This document shows positions 33,001 to 42,406 of a stretch of 64,000 bases of DNA, one piece after another. The DNA comes from Caulobacter sp. UNC358MFTsu5.1 (GTDB lineage: Bacteria > Pseudomonadota > Alphaproteobacteria > Caulobacterales > Caulobacteraceae), in the NCBI RefSeq assembly GCF_000712075.1, contig NZ_JONW01000005.1, positions 5,001-69,000 on the forward strand, read 5' to 3'. Numbering within the stretch: position 1 is the first letter of the stretch; every line of letters starts with the position of its first letter. The notes under the pieces were generated by a model, which saw only the letters and a list, made by a program, of their open reading frames with translations, made no database searches and was not told the DNA's origin. Both the position numbers and the translations under genes were made by a program.

Positions 33001-35874
33001 ATGACGCTCTCTCTTCTAATTCTCGGCATGTCCGCCGCTCTCGAAGGCGCGCCTGAGGCCGCGCCCGCGCAGCAGGAGCCGGTCGCGCAGGTCCAGCAGA
33101 CGCCGCAGCAGGCGGCCCAGGCCGATCCGTACGCGTCCGAAGTCGACGCCGTCGAGGTGGTCGCCGGCAAGCCGCGCGGCTCGGTCGAGGGCGACATCAA
33201 GCCCGAGCTGACGCTGAACCCCGCCCAGATCCGCGCCTACGGCGCCGGCAGCATCTCCGAGCTGATGGCGTTCCTGGAACCGCAGCTGCGCAGCACGCGC
33301 GGCGACGGCCAGCCGGTCATGCTGATCAACGGTCGCCGCATCTCGGGCATGCAGGAGATCCGCGACATCCCGCCCGAAGCCATCGAGCGCTTCGAGATCC
33401 TGCCCGAGGAAGTGTCGCTGACCTACGGCTACCGCGCCGACCAGCGGGTGGTGAACATCGTCCTGCGTCGCCGCTTCCGCGCCCTGACCAACGAGGCCGG
33501 CGTGAAGGCCGCCACGGCCGGCGACCGCACCTCCGCCGACCTGCAGAGCACCCTGTTCCGCGTCCAGGGCGACCAGCGCTGGCTGTTCAACGGCAAGATC
33601 AGCCACGACAGCCCGCTGTTCGAGACCGACCGCGACGTCGTGCGCACGCCGTCGGGCTCGCCCTACGACCTGACCGGCAACGTCACCGGCTTCAACGGCC
33701 AGCCGATCGACCCGGCCTTGTCCGCCCTGGTCGGCAGCGACGTCACCGTGGCCCAGGTGCCCGCCTCGGCGGCGGTCACCACGCCCAGCCTGGCCGACTT
33801 CGCCACGAACGCCGGCGTCCCGGCCATCGACGACCTGAAGTCCTGGCGCAGCCTGGCCCCGAAGAACACCGCCGCCTCGCTGACCGGCGCGGTGACCCGT
33901 CCGCTGGGCAAGACCGCGATGGCCACGATCAGCGGCTCGTTCGAGGACAACACCACCCTGACCTATCTGGGCCTGCCGGGCGTCCGCCTTGTCGTGCCGG
34001 ACGGCAACCCCTATTCGCCGTTCACCCAGGACGTCCAGCTCTACCGGTTCGTCGACGACTACATGGCCATGACCCGCAAGGTCGACAGCCAGAAGGCCAC
34101 GGTGCAGGCGGCCGCCAACGGGCGGATCAAGGAATGGCGCTGGAGCGTCACCGGCGGCTATGTGCACTCGACCAGCGACACCACCACCGGACGCGGCCTG
34201 GACGCCTCGGCCTTCCAGGCCGGCCTGAACGCCGACGACCCCACGCTGAGTCCGTGGGGCAACATCCCCTCGCAGCTGCTGGCCCGGGTTTCGCCCGACA
34301 CCGCCCACTCGACCTCCGACACGGCCAACGCCGAGGTGGTGTTCGTCGGCCGTCCGGTCAGCACCCCGGCCGGCGACGTGTCGACCACGTTCAAGGCCGG
34401 CGCCGACACCCAGACCCAGGACTCGCAAAGCACCCGCTTCGACGCCCTGACCCAGACCAACCGGGTGATCGACCGCGACATCTCGCGCACGAGCGGCAAC
34501 CTGCAGACCAATGTCAGCGTGCCGATCGCCAACCGGGCCAAGGACGTGCTGCCGCTGCTGGGCGACCTGTCGCTCAACTTCAACGGCGAGTACGAGCAGC
34601 TGTCGGACTTCGGCGGCCTGACCACCCTGGGCGGCGGCTTCAACTGGACGCCGGTCGATCCGCTGACCGTCATCGTCGGCTACACCGACGAGCAGGGCGC
34701 CCCCAGCGCCTCGCAGCTGAACGACCCGATCCTGTCGACGCCCAACGTCTCGATCTTCGACTTCAAGAACAACCGCACCGTCCTGGCCACGCGCATCGAG
34801 GGCGGCAACCCGAACCTGCTGTCCGACAGCCGTCAGGTCATGAAGCTGGGCGTCACCCTGCGGCCCCTGCCCAGGGAGGCCAAGACCAACCTGCAGATCA
34901 ACGCCAACTACACCGTCACCCGGATCGACGACTCGACGAACAACTTCCCGGCCATCACCGCCGACATCGAGCAGGCCTTCCCCGACCGCATCGTGCGCGA
35001 CGCCGAGGGCAACCTGATCTCGGTCGACGCGCGGCCGGTGAACTACGCCAAGACCGAGCAGGAGCAGATCCGCTGGGGCTTCAACCTGTCGCGGCCGTTC
35101 GGCAAGCCGCGCCCGGGGGGCCCGGGCTTCCAGTTCGGCGGCGGCGGCCCGCCTCCGGGCGGCGGCGGTGGCGGTGGCGGTGGCGGCCCTGACGGCCCCG
35201 GCGGCGGCGGCCAAGGCCCCGGCGCGGGCGGCGGCGGCGGCGGCGGCGGTGGCTTCCGCGGCCGCAACGGCCCGCGCCCCGGCCAGGGCCAGTTCCAGGT
35301 CTCGCTCTATCACACCTGGAAACTGAAGGACGAGATCACCATCCGCGACGGCCTGCCGATCATCGACCGCTTGAACGGCGGCTCGGGCGCGGGCCCCGAG
35401 CACGAGGTCCAGCTGCAGGTCGGGGTCTTCAAGAGCGGCATGGGCATGTTCCTGAACGGCAGCTGGCGCAGCGGCTATCGCCTGAACGGCGACACGTCCG
35501 AGAAGGACCTGTTCTTCAGCGACCAGTCGACCTTCAGCCTGAACGTCTTCGCCGATCCGACCTCGCGGCCCGACCTGATCCGGGCCCATCCCTGGCTGCG
35601 CGGGACGCGGGTGCAGATGCAGGTCCAGAACCTGTTCGACACCCGCCAGGACGTCCACGACCGCCTGGGCCTCACGCCCCAGGCCTACCAGCCGGACTAT
35701 CGCGACCCGATCGGCCGGACGGTGCGGATCAGCTTCCGCAAGCTGATCGGCCCGGCCCCGCCCGTGCGGACGCCGGGCGGGGCCCCGGGCGTACGCCCGG
35801 GCGTCGCGCCGCGGGGCCCGGCTCCGGCCGGCGCCCAGCCCACGCCGCCGGCCCAGCCGGCGACGCCTCGCTGA
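33001..35874 (+). CDS. TonB-dependent receptor with Gly-rich insertion
   Basis: The 957-aa protein has a plug domain (about residues 70-160; LNPAQIRAYGAGSISELMAFL, VMLINGRRISGMQEIRDIPPEAIERFEILPEEVSLTYGYRADQRVVNIVL) followed by a large beta-barrel. Three things are odd. The N terminus is a poor signal peptide, followed by a Gln/Pro/Ala stretch. An insertion of about 55 residues, almost pure Gly and Pro, sits at residues about 702-758. After the last barrel strand (VRISFRKLIG) a Pro/Ala/Gly tail of about 43 residues replaces the usual terminal aromatic. ATG 33001 is used; an upstream start is not available. A strong terminator follows. The substrate is unknown. Confidence 0.87.
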   Translation: MTLSLLILGMSAALEGAPEAAPAQQEPVAQVQQTPQQAAQADPYASEVDAVEVVAGKPRGSVEGDIKPELTLNPAQIRAYGAGSISELMAFLEPQLRSTRGDGQPVMLINGRRISGMQEIRDIPPEAIERFEILPEEVSLTYGYRADQRVVNIVLRRRFRALTNEAGVKAATAGDRTSADLQSTLFRVQGDQRWLFNGKISHDSPLFETDRDVVRTPSGSPYDLTGNVTGFNGQPIDPALSALVGSDVTVAQVPASAAVTTPSLADFATNAGVPAIDDLKSWRSLAPKNTAASLTGAVTRPLGKTAMATISGSFEDNTTLTYLGLPGVRLVVPDGNPYSPFTQDVQLYRFVDDYMAMTRKVDSQKATVQAAANGRIKEWRWSVTGGYVHSTSDTTTGRGLDASAFQAGLNADDPTLSPWGNIPSQLLARVSPDTAHSTSDTANAEVVFVGRPVSTPAGDVSTTFKAGADTQTQDSQSTRFDALTQTNRVIDRDISRTSGNLQTNVSVPIANRAKDVLPLLGDLSLNFNGEYEQLSDFGGLTTLGGGFNWTPVDPLTVIVGYTDEQGAPSASQLNDPILSTPNVSIFDFKNNRTVLATRIEGGNPNLLSDSRQVMKLGVTLRPLPREAKTNLQINANYTVTRIDDSTNNFPAITADIEQAFPDRIVRDAEGNLISVDARPVNYAKTEQEQIRWGFNLSRPFGKPRPGGPGFQFGGGGPPPGGGGGGGGGGPDGPGGGGQGPGAGGGGGGGGGFRGRNGPRPGQGQFQVSLYHTWKLKDEITIRDGLPIIDRLNGGSGAGPEHEVQLQVGVFKSGMGMFLNGSWRSGYRLNGDTSEKDLFFSDQSTFSLNVFADPTSRPDLIRAHPWLRGTRVQMQVQNLFDTRQDVHDRLGLTPQAYQPDYRDPIGRTVRISFRKLIGPAPPVRTPGGAPGVRPGVAPRGPAPAGAQPTPPAQPATPR

Positions 35875-35878
35875 AACA

Positions 35879-35916
35879 AGAAGGGCGCGTCCGGCCGGAC
35901 GCGCCCTTCTCTTTAT
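35879..35916 (+). terminator. Rho-independent terminator
   Basis: A perfect 32-nt palindrome, AGAAGGGCGCGTCCGG and its complement, followed by CTTTATT, five bases after the receptor stop. On the minus strand it may also end queF readthrough. Confidence 0.85.
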
Positions 35917-35932
35917 TACCTGGCGGTCGGTA

Positions 35933-36388
35933 TCAGCCCCGGCCGCGATAGGGCGCGACGCCCTGGTCGGGCACCCACAGCCCTTCCGGCGCGGGGCCGG
36001 TCTGCCAGAACACGTCGATGGGGATGCCGCCGCGCGGATACCAGTAGCCGCCGATGCGCAGCCAGCGCGGCTGGGCGATCTCGACGATCTTGCGGCCGAT
36101 CTTGACCGTGCAGTCCTCGTGGAACGAGCCGTGATTGCGGAAGCTGGTCAGATACAGTTTCAGCGACTTGCTCTCGATCAGCCAGTCGCCCGGCGCGTAG
36201 TCGATCACCAGGTGCGCGAAGTCGGGCTGGCCGGTCACCGGGCACAGCGAGGTGAATTCGGGGGCCACGAAGCGGGCCAGATAGGTCACGTCGCTCTGCG
36301 GATTGGGCACGCGCTCGAGGACGGCCTGGTCGGGGCTGGCGGCGGGCTCCACCACCTGGCCCAGCTGGGTCACATGAAGTTCGGTCAT
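35933..36388 (-). CDS. queF: NADPH-dependent preQ0 reductase QueF
   Basis: The 151-aa protein is the single-domain form of QueF. It reduces 7-cyano-7-deazaguanine to preQ1 in queuosine tRNA modification. The substrate-binding Cys lies in [15 protein letters not shown], and the QueF motif [20 protein letters not shown] is nearly complete (residues about 72-91). Length is usual for the short type found in Bacillus and many alphaproteobacteria. No other queuosine gene is adjacent. Confidence 0.95.
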   Translation of the reverse strand: MTELHVTQLGQVVEPAASPDQAVLERVPNPQSDVTYLARFVAPEFTSLCPVTGQPDFAHLVIDYAPGDWLIESKSLKLYLTSFRNHGSFHEDCTVKIGRKIVEIAQPRWLRIGGYWYPRGGIPIDVFWQTGPAPEGLWVPDQGVAPYRGRG

Positions 36389-36480
36389 GGCCGGTCATCT
36401 AGGCCCCGCGCCCTCGCGAGACAAGCGCGCGCGGTGTCGCTATCACTGGTCCAAACAAACGTTGGGACAGGAAAGCGACC

Positions 36481-37284
36481 ATGAGCGGACGGGATTTCGA
36501 CGGTTTCACGGTGGTGGTCACCGGCGCCTCCACGGGCCTGGGCCGGGCCATGGCGGTGGAGACCGCCCGGCGCGGCGCCGGCCTGGTGGTCGTCAACTTC
36601 GCCAGCAGCGCCGCCGAGGCCGAGGAGACCGCCCGCCTGATCGAGGCCGAGGGCGCCAAGGCCGTCCTGGTCCAGGGCGACGTGGCCCAGGACGCCGACT
36701 GCCGCCGAATCGCTGAGGCCGCCGCGGGCACGGGCCGCATCGACGCGCTGTTCAACAACGCCGGAATCACCAAGTTCGCGCCCAACCACGCCGATCTCGA
36801 CGCGGTCGACGCCGACGACTTCCTGCGCCTCTACGCGGTCAACGTGGTGGGCGCCTTCCAGATGGTCCGCGCCGCCCGCAGCCTGCTGGAGGCCGCGCCC
36901 CAGCCCGGGGCCGTGGTCAACACCGCCTCGATCGCCGGGGTGGTCGGCAACGGCTCGTCGGTGCCCTACGCCGCCTCCAAGGGGGCCCTGACCACCATGA
37001 CCCTGTCTCTGGCCCGGGCCCTGGCGCCGCGCATCCGGGTCAACGCCGTCTGCCCCGGCTTCATCGACACGCCCTGGTTCGGCAAGGCCATGGACGCCGA
37101 GCGCGTCGACCGGCTTCGCGCCGGCGCGGCGGCCGCCACGCCGCTGAAGGTCGCCTCCACCGCCGAGGACATCGCGGGGTCCGCCGTGTTCCTGGCCTCG
37201 CCCGCATCAAAGCACGTCACGGGCGAAACCCTGCTGGTGGATGCGGGCCTGCACTTGGGCGGCGCCAGCCTGGCGATGCGCTGA
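36481..37284 (+). CDS. Short-chain dehydrogenase/reductase
   Basis: This 267-aa classical SDR has the cofactor motif TGASTGLGRAM (TGxxxGxG), NNAG, and the active site Ser in NTASIAGVVG with YAASK for Tyr and Lys. The C-terminal GETLLVDAGLHL is also typical. The absence of an acidic residue after the second strand and an Asn-Phe there suggest NADPH rather than NADH, but this is soft. ATG 36481 follows AGGAAAG. Substrate unknown; no operon partner. Confidence 0.93.
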   Translation: MSGRDFDGFTVVVTGASTGLGRAMAVETARRGAGLVVVNFASSAAEAEETARLIEAEGAKAVLVQGDVAQDADCRRIAEAAAGTGRIDALFNNAGITKFAPNHADLDAVDADDFLRLYAVNVVGAFQMVRAARSLLEAAPQPGAVVNTASIAGVVGNGSSVPYAASKGALTTMTLSLARALAPRIRVNAVCPGFIDTPWFGKAMDAERVDRLRAGAAAATPLKVASTAEDIAGSAVFLASPASKHVTGETLLVDAGLHLGGASLAMR

Positions 37285-37538
37285 GGCCGCAGGTAAAGCT
37301 CAAACAACCGCGCCCCCGACACTGTGGCGCCCTACGCCACTTCTGCAGCAAAATCGTCACACTTCGCTTATTCCTTGTGCTCGGGGCGCCGTTTCTGCTG
37401 GCGATTTAACCATCGCGATTGCAACTAGGGTGTAGTCCACGACTATTCCAGTTGTGCCACAACACGCTTGCAGGCGTCGCTGGACGGCGAAGGCTCCAAA
37501 CCCTTCGGTCGGCAAAACGAAATAAGGGGATAGAACAC

Positions 37539-38252
37539 ATGAAGTTCATGAAACTGGCGCTGGTCGCCGCCGCCGCTTCGGTCGCCATGGGCGGCGCCGC
37601 GATGGCTGAAGAGCTGAAGCTCTCGTACAACGCCGGCATCGCCAGCAACTACATCTTCCGCGGCATCAGCAACACCAACACCAACGGCCAAGTCTTCGGC
37701 GGCGTCGACGCCACCTACGGCATCGGCTACGCGGGCGTCTGGGCCTCGAACGTCGACTTCGGCACCCCGAACCCCGACACCGAAATCGACCTGTACGCCG
37801 GCGTGCGTCCGACGGTCGGCCCGGCTTCGCTGGACTTCGGCGTCATCTACTACGGCTACGACAAGGACAAGAACGGCGCCCCGGGCTCGTTCAGCTACTT
37901 CGAAGTCAAGGCCGCGGGTTCGATCCCGGCCGGTCCGGCCACCGTCGGCGCCGCGCTGTACTACTCGCCGGAATTCCCGGGCAAGGGCGGCGAAGCCCTG
38001 TACTACGAGCTGAACGGCTCGATCCCGCTGGAAGAAAAGCTGACCCTGAGCGGCGCCGTTGGCCGTCAGGACGTCGACGCCGAGAACTACTTCGGCGGCC
38101 AGACGACCAGCTACGTGACCTGGAACGCCGGCGTCACCGCCGCGATCAACGATCACATCAGCGCCGACTTCCGCTACTCGGACACCAACAAGAGCGACTA
38201 CGGCAAGATCTATCACGCGACGGTCACCGCCTCGCTGAAGGTCGCCTTCTAA
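37539..38252 (+). CDS. TorF-family putative porin
   Basis: The 237-aa protein has a signal peptide (MKFMKLALVAAAASVAMGGAAMA-E) and a mature beta-rich chain with the family start LSYNAGIASNYIFRGISNT and the closing strand ATVTASLKVAF. It belongs to the TIGR02001/gcw_chp set of Proteobacteria, presumed outer-membrane channels. ATG 37539 follows AAGGGGA. Codon use is more biased to GAA and AAG than in neighbours, hinting at high expression. The 250 bp upstream hold a lone TTTAACC motif and no named operator. A strong terminator follows. Confidence 0.87.
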   Translation: MKFMKLALVAAAASVAMGGAAMAEELKLSYNAGIASNYIFRGISNTNTNGQVFGGVDATYGIGYAGVWASNVDFGTPNPDTEIDLYAGVRPTVGPASLDFGVIYYGYDKDKNGAPGSFSYFEVKAAGSIPAGPATVGAALYYSPEFPGKGGEALYYELNGSIPLEEKLTLSGAVGRQDVDAENYFGGQTTSYVTWNAGVTAAINDHISADFRYSDTNKSDYGKIYHATVTASLKVAF

Positions 38253-38278
38253 GCCACGCGCTCCAGAAGTCAGGAACG

Positions 38279-38312
38279 GGCCGCCTCGACACTGTCGAGG
38301 CGGCCTTTTCTT
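38279..38312 (+). terminator. Rho-independent terminator
   Basis: Stem GGCCGCCTCGAC, loop ACT, GTCGAGGCGGCC, then TTTTCTTT, 27 bases after the porin stop. Confidence 0.88.
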
Positions 38313-38328
38313 TGGCCGGAGCCCCGCC

Positions 38329-39597
38329 CTAGGCCTTGGGCGCGGACGGCGGGCGCATGAACAGCGCCGCCACGAACACCACCGCCGTCAGGGCCGCGAA
38401 CAGCTCGAAGGCCGGGGTGAACGAGCCGACGCGGTCGCGGATCGCGCCGCCGATGAACGGCCCGGCCGCCGACACCGCCCCGATCAGGCAGGTCAGGGAG
38501 AACAGCTCGACATTGTTGCGGCGGCCGAAATAGTTCAGCAGCAGCAGGCTGACGGCCAGCACCGTCAGGCCGAACCCGACGCCCACGCCCACCGCGTACA
38601 GCGTCAGCAGCAGCGGCGTCGTGGCCCGCGACAGGGCCAGCAGGCCGACCACCAGCAGCCCCTGGGCGAAGACCAGCAGCCAGCGCGGGTCCACCCGGTC
38701 GCCGATCGCGCCGCCGCCCAGGCGGGCGACCACCTGCATGCCGCCCTCCAGGCTGAGCATGCCCGCCGCCACCGCGCCGGCCACGCCCAGCTGGGTCAGA
38801 TGGGCCTGGGTCAGGCTGGCGGCGCTGATGCCGGCCAGCAGGTGGCTGAAATAGGCGGCCAGCAGCACGTAGAACTGCGGCGTGCGCACCGCGTCGCGGA
38901 CGCTCCATTCGTGGTCGGTGTGATAGACGCCCGAGGGCGTCGCGCCGGCTTTGGCCTCGGCGTCCAGCTCGCGGTCCAGCGCGGCGCCCGCCTGCTCCAG
39001 CCAGCGCGGCCCGCCCACCGCCACGGCGCACAGCAGGCCGACCAGGCCGACCGCCAGGGCCTGCAGGGCCCAGTAGAGCCGCCAGTCGTTGTGGGTCGCG
39101 GTGAGCGCGCTGACCACCATCCACGGCCCGGCCACCCCGCCCAGGGCGCCGAAGGTGAAGTAGATCCCGAACGGCAGGGCGCGTTCCTTGAAGATCGCCG
39201 ACAGCACGTGGGTGCCGGGAATCAGGGCCGCCATCTGGAAGCCGATCCCGCACAGGGCCGTCCCGAAGAAGTAGATCGGCAGGGCGTGGACCCGCGACAG
39301 GCAGAAGAGCCCGCCCGCCATCACCGCCACCCCGACCAGGATCGCGCCGCGCACGCCCATCCCGCGGATCAGCATGGCCGGCAGCCAGGACGACAGGCCG
39401 GTGAAGACCCCCAGGATGGTGAAGCCCAGGAAGGCGTGCTCCCAGCTCCAGCCCAGCTCCGGCACCATGGCCGGGATCACCACGCCCAGCGAGGAATAGG
39501 TCGCGGCGGTGATCAGGAACAGCAGCAGGCTGAAGACGGCGACCAGCAGCCAGGGGCGGAAGGCGCTCGCGGTCCGGGGAATCGACAGGTCGGTCAT
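38329..39597 (-). CDS. MFS transporter coupled to siderophore-type receptor
   Basis: The 422-aa protein has about 12 spans and MFS loop residues (GDRVDPRWLLV as the second-half motif). ATG 39597 overlaps the stop of the upstream TonB receptor (TGATG), so the two are translated together. In several siderophore systems a single MFS protein (RhtX/FptX type) carries the ferri-siderophore across the inner membrane; that role is inferred from coupling, since the sequence by itself does not distinguish it from other MFS carriers. An export role is equally possible. Confidence 0.85.
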   Translation of the reverse strand: MTDLSIPRTASAFRPWLLVAVFSLLLFLITAATYSSLGVVIPAMVPELGWSWEHAFLGFTILGVFTGLSSWLPAMLIRGMGVRGAILVGVAVMAGGLFCLSRVHALPIYFFGTALCGIGFQMAALIPGTHVLSAIFKERALPFGIYFTFGALGGVAGPWMVVSALTATHNDWRLYWALQALAVGLVGLLCAVAVGGPRWLEQAGAALDRELDAEAKAGATPSGVYHTDHEWSVRDAVRTPQFYVLLAAYFSHLLAGISAASLTQAHLTQLGVAGAVAAGMLSLEGGMQVVARLGGGAIGDRVDPRWLLVFAQGLLVVGLLALSRATTPLLLTLYAVGVGVGFGLTVLAVSLLLLNYFGRRNNVELFSLTCLIGAVSAAGPFIGGAIRDRVGSFTPAFELFAALTAVVFVAALFMRPPSAPKA

Positions 39598-42020
39598 CAG
39601 AACGTCCGCTTCAGGGTCACGCGCCATTCCCGCCCCTTGCCGGGCAAGGCCCCGAGATTGGCATAGGTGTCGGCGTCGGGGGTGAAATAGAGCTTGTCGA
39701 ACAGATTATCGACGTTGAGCTCGGCGGTGTACGGCCCGCGCGTCACATAGGCCGAGGCGTTGACCACGGCGTAGGCGGGATAGGTCACCGCGTCCTGCAC
39801 CAGGCCCGAGGTCTTGGTCACGTGGGTGACGCCCAGGGTCGCCCCGGCCTGCCCCCAGTCGTGCCTGTCGCTGGTGTAGGCGCCGTACAGGCTGACCACC
39901 GACTTGGGGATCAGGGTGTAGTCGTAGTCGCCCGCCCGGCCCGCCAGGCTGCTGAACGTCCAGACCACATAGGAGCCGCCGTAGCCCTGGGCGCCGGGCA
40001 CGCCCGCCGTATAGGCCGGGATGTACTGGAACGAGTTGTCCGGCCCCTTCACCGTGGTGTGCTGGGCGTTGGCCGTGGCCGTGAAGCTGAGGTGCTCGGA
40101 CGCCAGCCAGCGGACCTCCAGCTCAACGCCCTTGGCCCGCGTGCCCTGCACCACCGGCGTCAGGCCCGACAGCTGGGTGCGGTTCTGGCGATAGGCGGCC
40201 AGCGAGCCGACCAGGGTCCCCTTCAGCAGCTGGAACTTCACGCCGGCCTCGGCCAGGTCGCTGTCCGACAGCCACGAACCGTCGGCGACCAGGTTCGGGG
40301 CCACCTCGCCCGCCTGGCTGACCTCGAGCGCCGAGGCCTTGGCGTAGCTGATGTAGGGCATCAGGCCGACCGGGGTCTGGTAGGTCAGGCTGGCGCTGTA
40401 GGTCCCCTTCCCCCGGCTGTCGGCCTGGCGGCCCGTGGGGGCGAAGGTCAGGAAGCCGGTGTCCTGGGCGGCGACGTCGTACCAGTCGTAGCGCCCGCCC
40501 AGGGTCAGGGTCAGGCGCTGGCCGAACTTGACGTCGCTGGTGAAGAACAGGCCCGTCTGGCTCCACGTGCCCCGGTTGTCGTTCTCCCATTCCAGCCCCT
40601 GGACACCGGCCGGCTCGGTGCTGAACGGGCTGTCGATGATGTCGTTGGGCTGGGCGCCGACCGAGATGTCGCGGCGGTCGATGGCGATCAGGCCGCTGTT
40701 GAAGCTCTCGCGGCGGTGTCCCTCGAACTCCCGATAGCCGGCGCCGACGATGGTGGTCGTGCTGACCGATCCGAACTCGCGCTTGAACGCATAGCTGGCC
40801 CGCGCCTCCCAGACATGGCTGTCGAACCAGGCCGGATAGCCGTAGCTGACGAAGCGCTTGTTCTCCTGGTCGTCGTAGAACAGCTGCAGCTTCAGCACGC
40901 TGTCGTCGTCGAACCGCTTGGCCAGGTCGAAATAGAGGGTGTTGGTCCGGGTCTTGGAGAAGTCGGCGGCGCTGACATAGACCGTGCGCGGGTCCAGCTT
41001 GGTGGTCCCCACGCCGGTGTCCAGGGTGTGGTTGGCGTCGCTGGCGGGGAAGCCGTAGTACGGGATGTAGAGCGCGCTGCCGAACGGGTAGGGCCCCACC
41101 TCGTTCGGGGTGATCCGGCCGTTGCCGTCGGCGTCGACCAGGCTGGTGTCGCGTCCGGTGATGTAGGTCTGGTGGTCGATCAGGTCCTGGGTCAGGCGGT
41201 TCCAGCCGGGCGTCTGGATGTCGCCGGTCGAGTGATAGACCATGCCGCCGAAGGCCGTGCTCCAGCCGTTGTTCAGGTCGAAGTCGGCCGAGACCTCGGC
41301 CAGCTGCCGCTTGGGGTGCAGGCCGCGATAGAAGCTCTTGGAATCATCCAGCTCGCCATAGGCGTAGAGCCCGCCGTCGGCCGCGCCCAACTTGACCGGC
41401 AGGGCGACCTGGCCGGTCAGGTTCTTCTTGTCGTAGGCGCCGAGCGTGGCGGTGATCTCGCCCTTGGGATCGGTCAGGAACCGGCCCTCGTCGCGCGCCG
41501 ACTTGGGGATGAAGTTCAGCATGCCGCCGACCTTGCCCGAGCCGTAGATCGGGGCCGGCGGGCCGCGCACGATCTCGATCTGGGCCGCGCCGCCGATGGG
41601 GGTGGAATAGGTGCCGCGGTTCTCGACCCGCTTGAAGCCGCGGAAGTAGTTCTCGGCCAGGGTGCCGCGGATATTGAGCGCGCCCGGCACGCCGTAGAAG
41701 CTGGCGGTGTAGGTCCCCGGCGAGACGGCGGTCAGGCCGTCGATGGTCTCGATGCCGTAGCGGGTCAGGGTGGTGTCGCTGACGAAGCTGGCCGAGCGCG
41801 GGGTCTCCAGCAGCGGCTTCTCCAGGCCGAACACGGTGGTGCTGGGCTGCTTCTCCAGAAGGCCGGCCTTGTCGCGCGCCTGGACGATCACCGCGTCGAC
41901 GGCGTCGCCCCCCGCGATGTTCTGCGGCGCGTCCTCGCCCCCTTCGCGCGCGAAGGCCTGGCCCGACGCGAACACGCCGACAGCCATGGCGGAAGCGAGC
42001 AGATAGGCGCGGATCGGCAT
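39597..42020 (-). CDS. TonB-dependent siderophore-type receptor
   Basis: The 807-aa protein has a signal peptide (residues 1-24, ending AFA-R), a plug domain with DGLTAVSPGTYTASFYGVPG, LNIRGTLAENYFRGFKR and IEIVRGPPAPIYGSGKVGG, and a 22-strand barrel closing with the aromatic end WRVTLKRTF. This is the FhuE/FpvA-like architecture of ferri-siderophore receptors. No Fur box was found by eye; a pair of AACGTT palindromes lies in the leader. Its stop overlaps the start of the MFS gene. Confidence 0.9.
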   Translation of the reverse strand: MPIRAYLLASAMAVGVFASGQAFAREGGEDAPQNIAGGDAVDAVIVQARDKAGLLEKQPSTTVFGLEKPLLETPRSASFVSDTTLTRYGIETIDGLTAVSPGTYTASFYGVPGALNIRGTLAENYFRGFKRVENRGTYSTPIGGAAQIEIVRGPPAPIYGSGKVGGMLNFIPKSARDEGRFLTDPKGEITATLGAYDKKNLTGQVALPVKLGAADGGLYAYGELDDSKSFYRGLHPKRQLAEVSADFDLNNGWSTAFGGMVYHSTGDIQTPGWNRLTQDLIDHQTYITGRDTSLVDADGNGRITPNEVGPYPFGSALYIPYYGFPASDANHTLDTGVGTTKLDPRTVYVSAADFSKTRTNTLYFDLAKRFDDDSVLKLQLFYDDQENKRFVSYGYPAWFDSHVWEARASYAFKREFGSVSTTTIVGAGYREFEGHRRESFNSGLIAIDRRDISVGAQPNDIIDSPFSTEPAGVQGLEWENDNRGTWSQTGLFFTSDVKFGQRLTLTLGGRYDWYDVAAQDTGFLTFAPTGRQADSRGKGTYSASLTYQTPVGLMPYISYAKASALEVSQAGEVAPNLVADGSWLSDSDLAEAGVKFQLLKGTLVGSLAAYRQNRTQLSGLTPVVQGTRAKGVELEVRWLASEHLSFTATANAQHTTVKGPDNSFQYIPAYTAGVPGAQGYGGSYVVWTFSSLAGRAGDYDYTLIPKSVVSLYGAYTSDRHDWGQAGATLGVTHVTKTSGLVQDAVTYPAYAVVNASAYVTRGPYTAELNVDNLFDKLYFTPDADTYANLGALPGKGREWRVTLKRTF

Positions 42021-42080
42021 CTCGAAAGCTCCAGGCCCGCCGGGGGAGCGGCGGCGAAGCTAGCAAATGGGACCTTACGC

Positions 42081-42098
42081 AACGTTCGTCAAAACGTT
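42081..42098. promoter_or_regulatory. Twin AACGTT palindromes upstream of the siderophore receptor
   Basis: AACGTT (42081-42086), CGTCAA, AACGTT (42093-42098) overlaps a minus-strand TTGACG -35-like element. It is a plausible operator; the regulator is unknown. Confidence 0.35.
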
Positions 42099-42166
42099 AT
42101 GTGAAATTTCAGAGGAAATTATATTGAGGGTGATGACAGGAAAGCTTGGCATGGCGCCGTTTGGAT

Positions 42167-42401
42167 CCCTCTCTCTTTGAGAGAGGGAGGGGCCCGCCGC
42201 CGCAGGCGGTGGGAGGGTGAGAGGTTTCACCCTGTCCAACAAACCCGGAGCTTTGGAGCCTTCAGATTTGGCCAGGCATCCACCTTAGGGACGGCCGTCG
42301 ACGCAGGCCGTCTTCGTCAGAGCCTCGTCCTGAGAGAGTGTAACCTCTCACCCTCCCACCGCTTCGCGGCGGGCCCCGCCCTCTCTCTATGAGAGAGGGA
42401 T
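42167..42401. repeat. Two-ended inverted repeat element
   Basis: CCCTCTCTCTTTGAGAGAGGG at the left end and CCCTCTCTCTATGAGAGAGGG at the right end flank inner inverted copies of GGTGGGAGGGTGAGAGGTT / AACCTCTCACCCTCCCACC with GC-rich hairpins. The whole element is about 235 bp and carries no gene. The gap between the receptor and the GntR gene consists almost entirely of it. Confidence 0.65.
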
Positions 42402-42406
42402 TCCAT

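Noticed and set aside
35107-35270. Gly-rich tract as a possible sequencing artefact
   Set aside because: The frame is kept on both sides and the barrel continues normally afterwards, so it is treated as real coding sequence.
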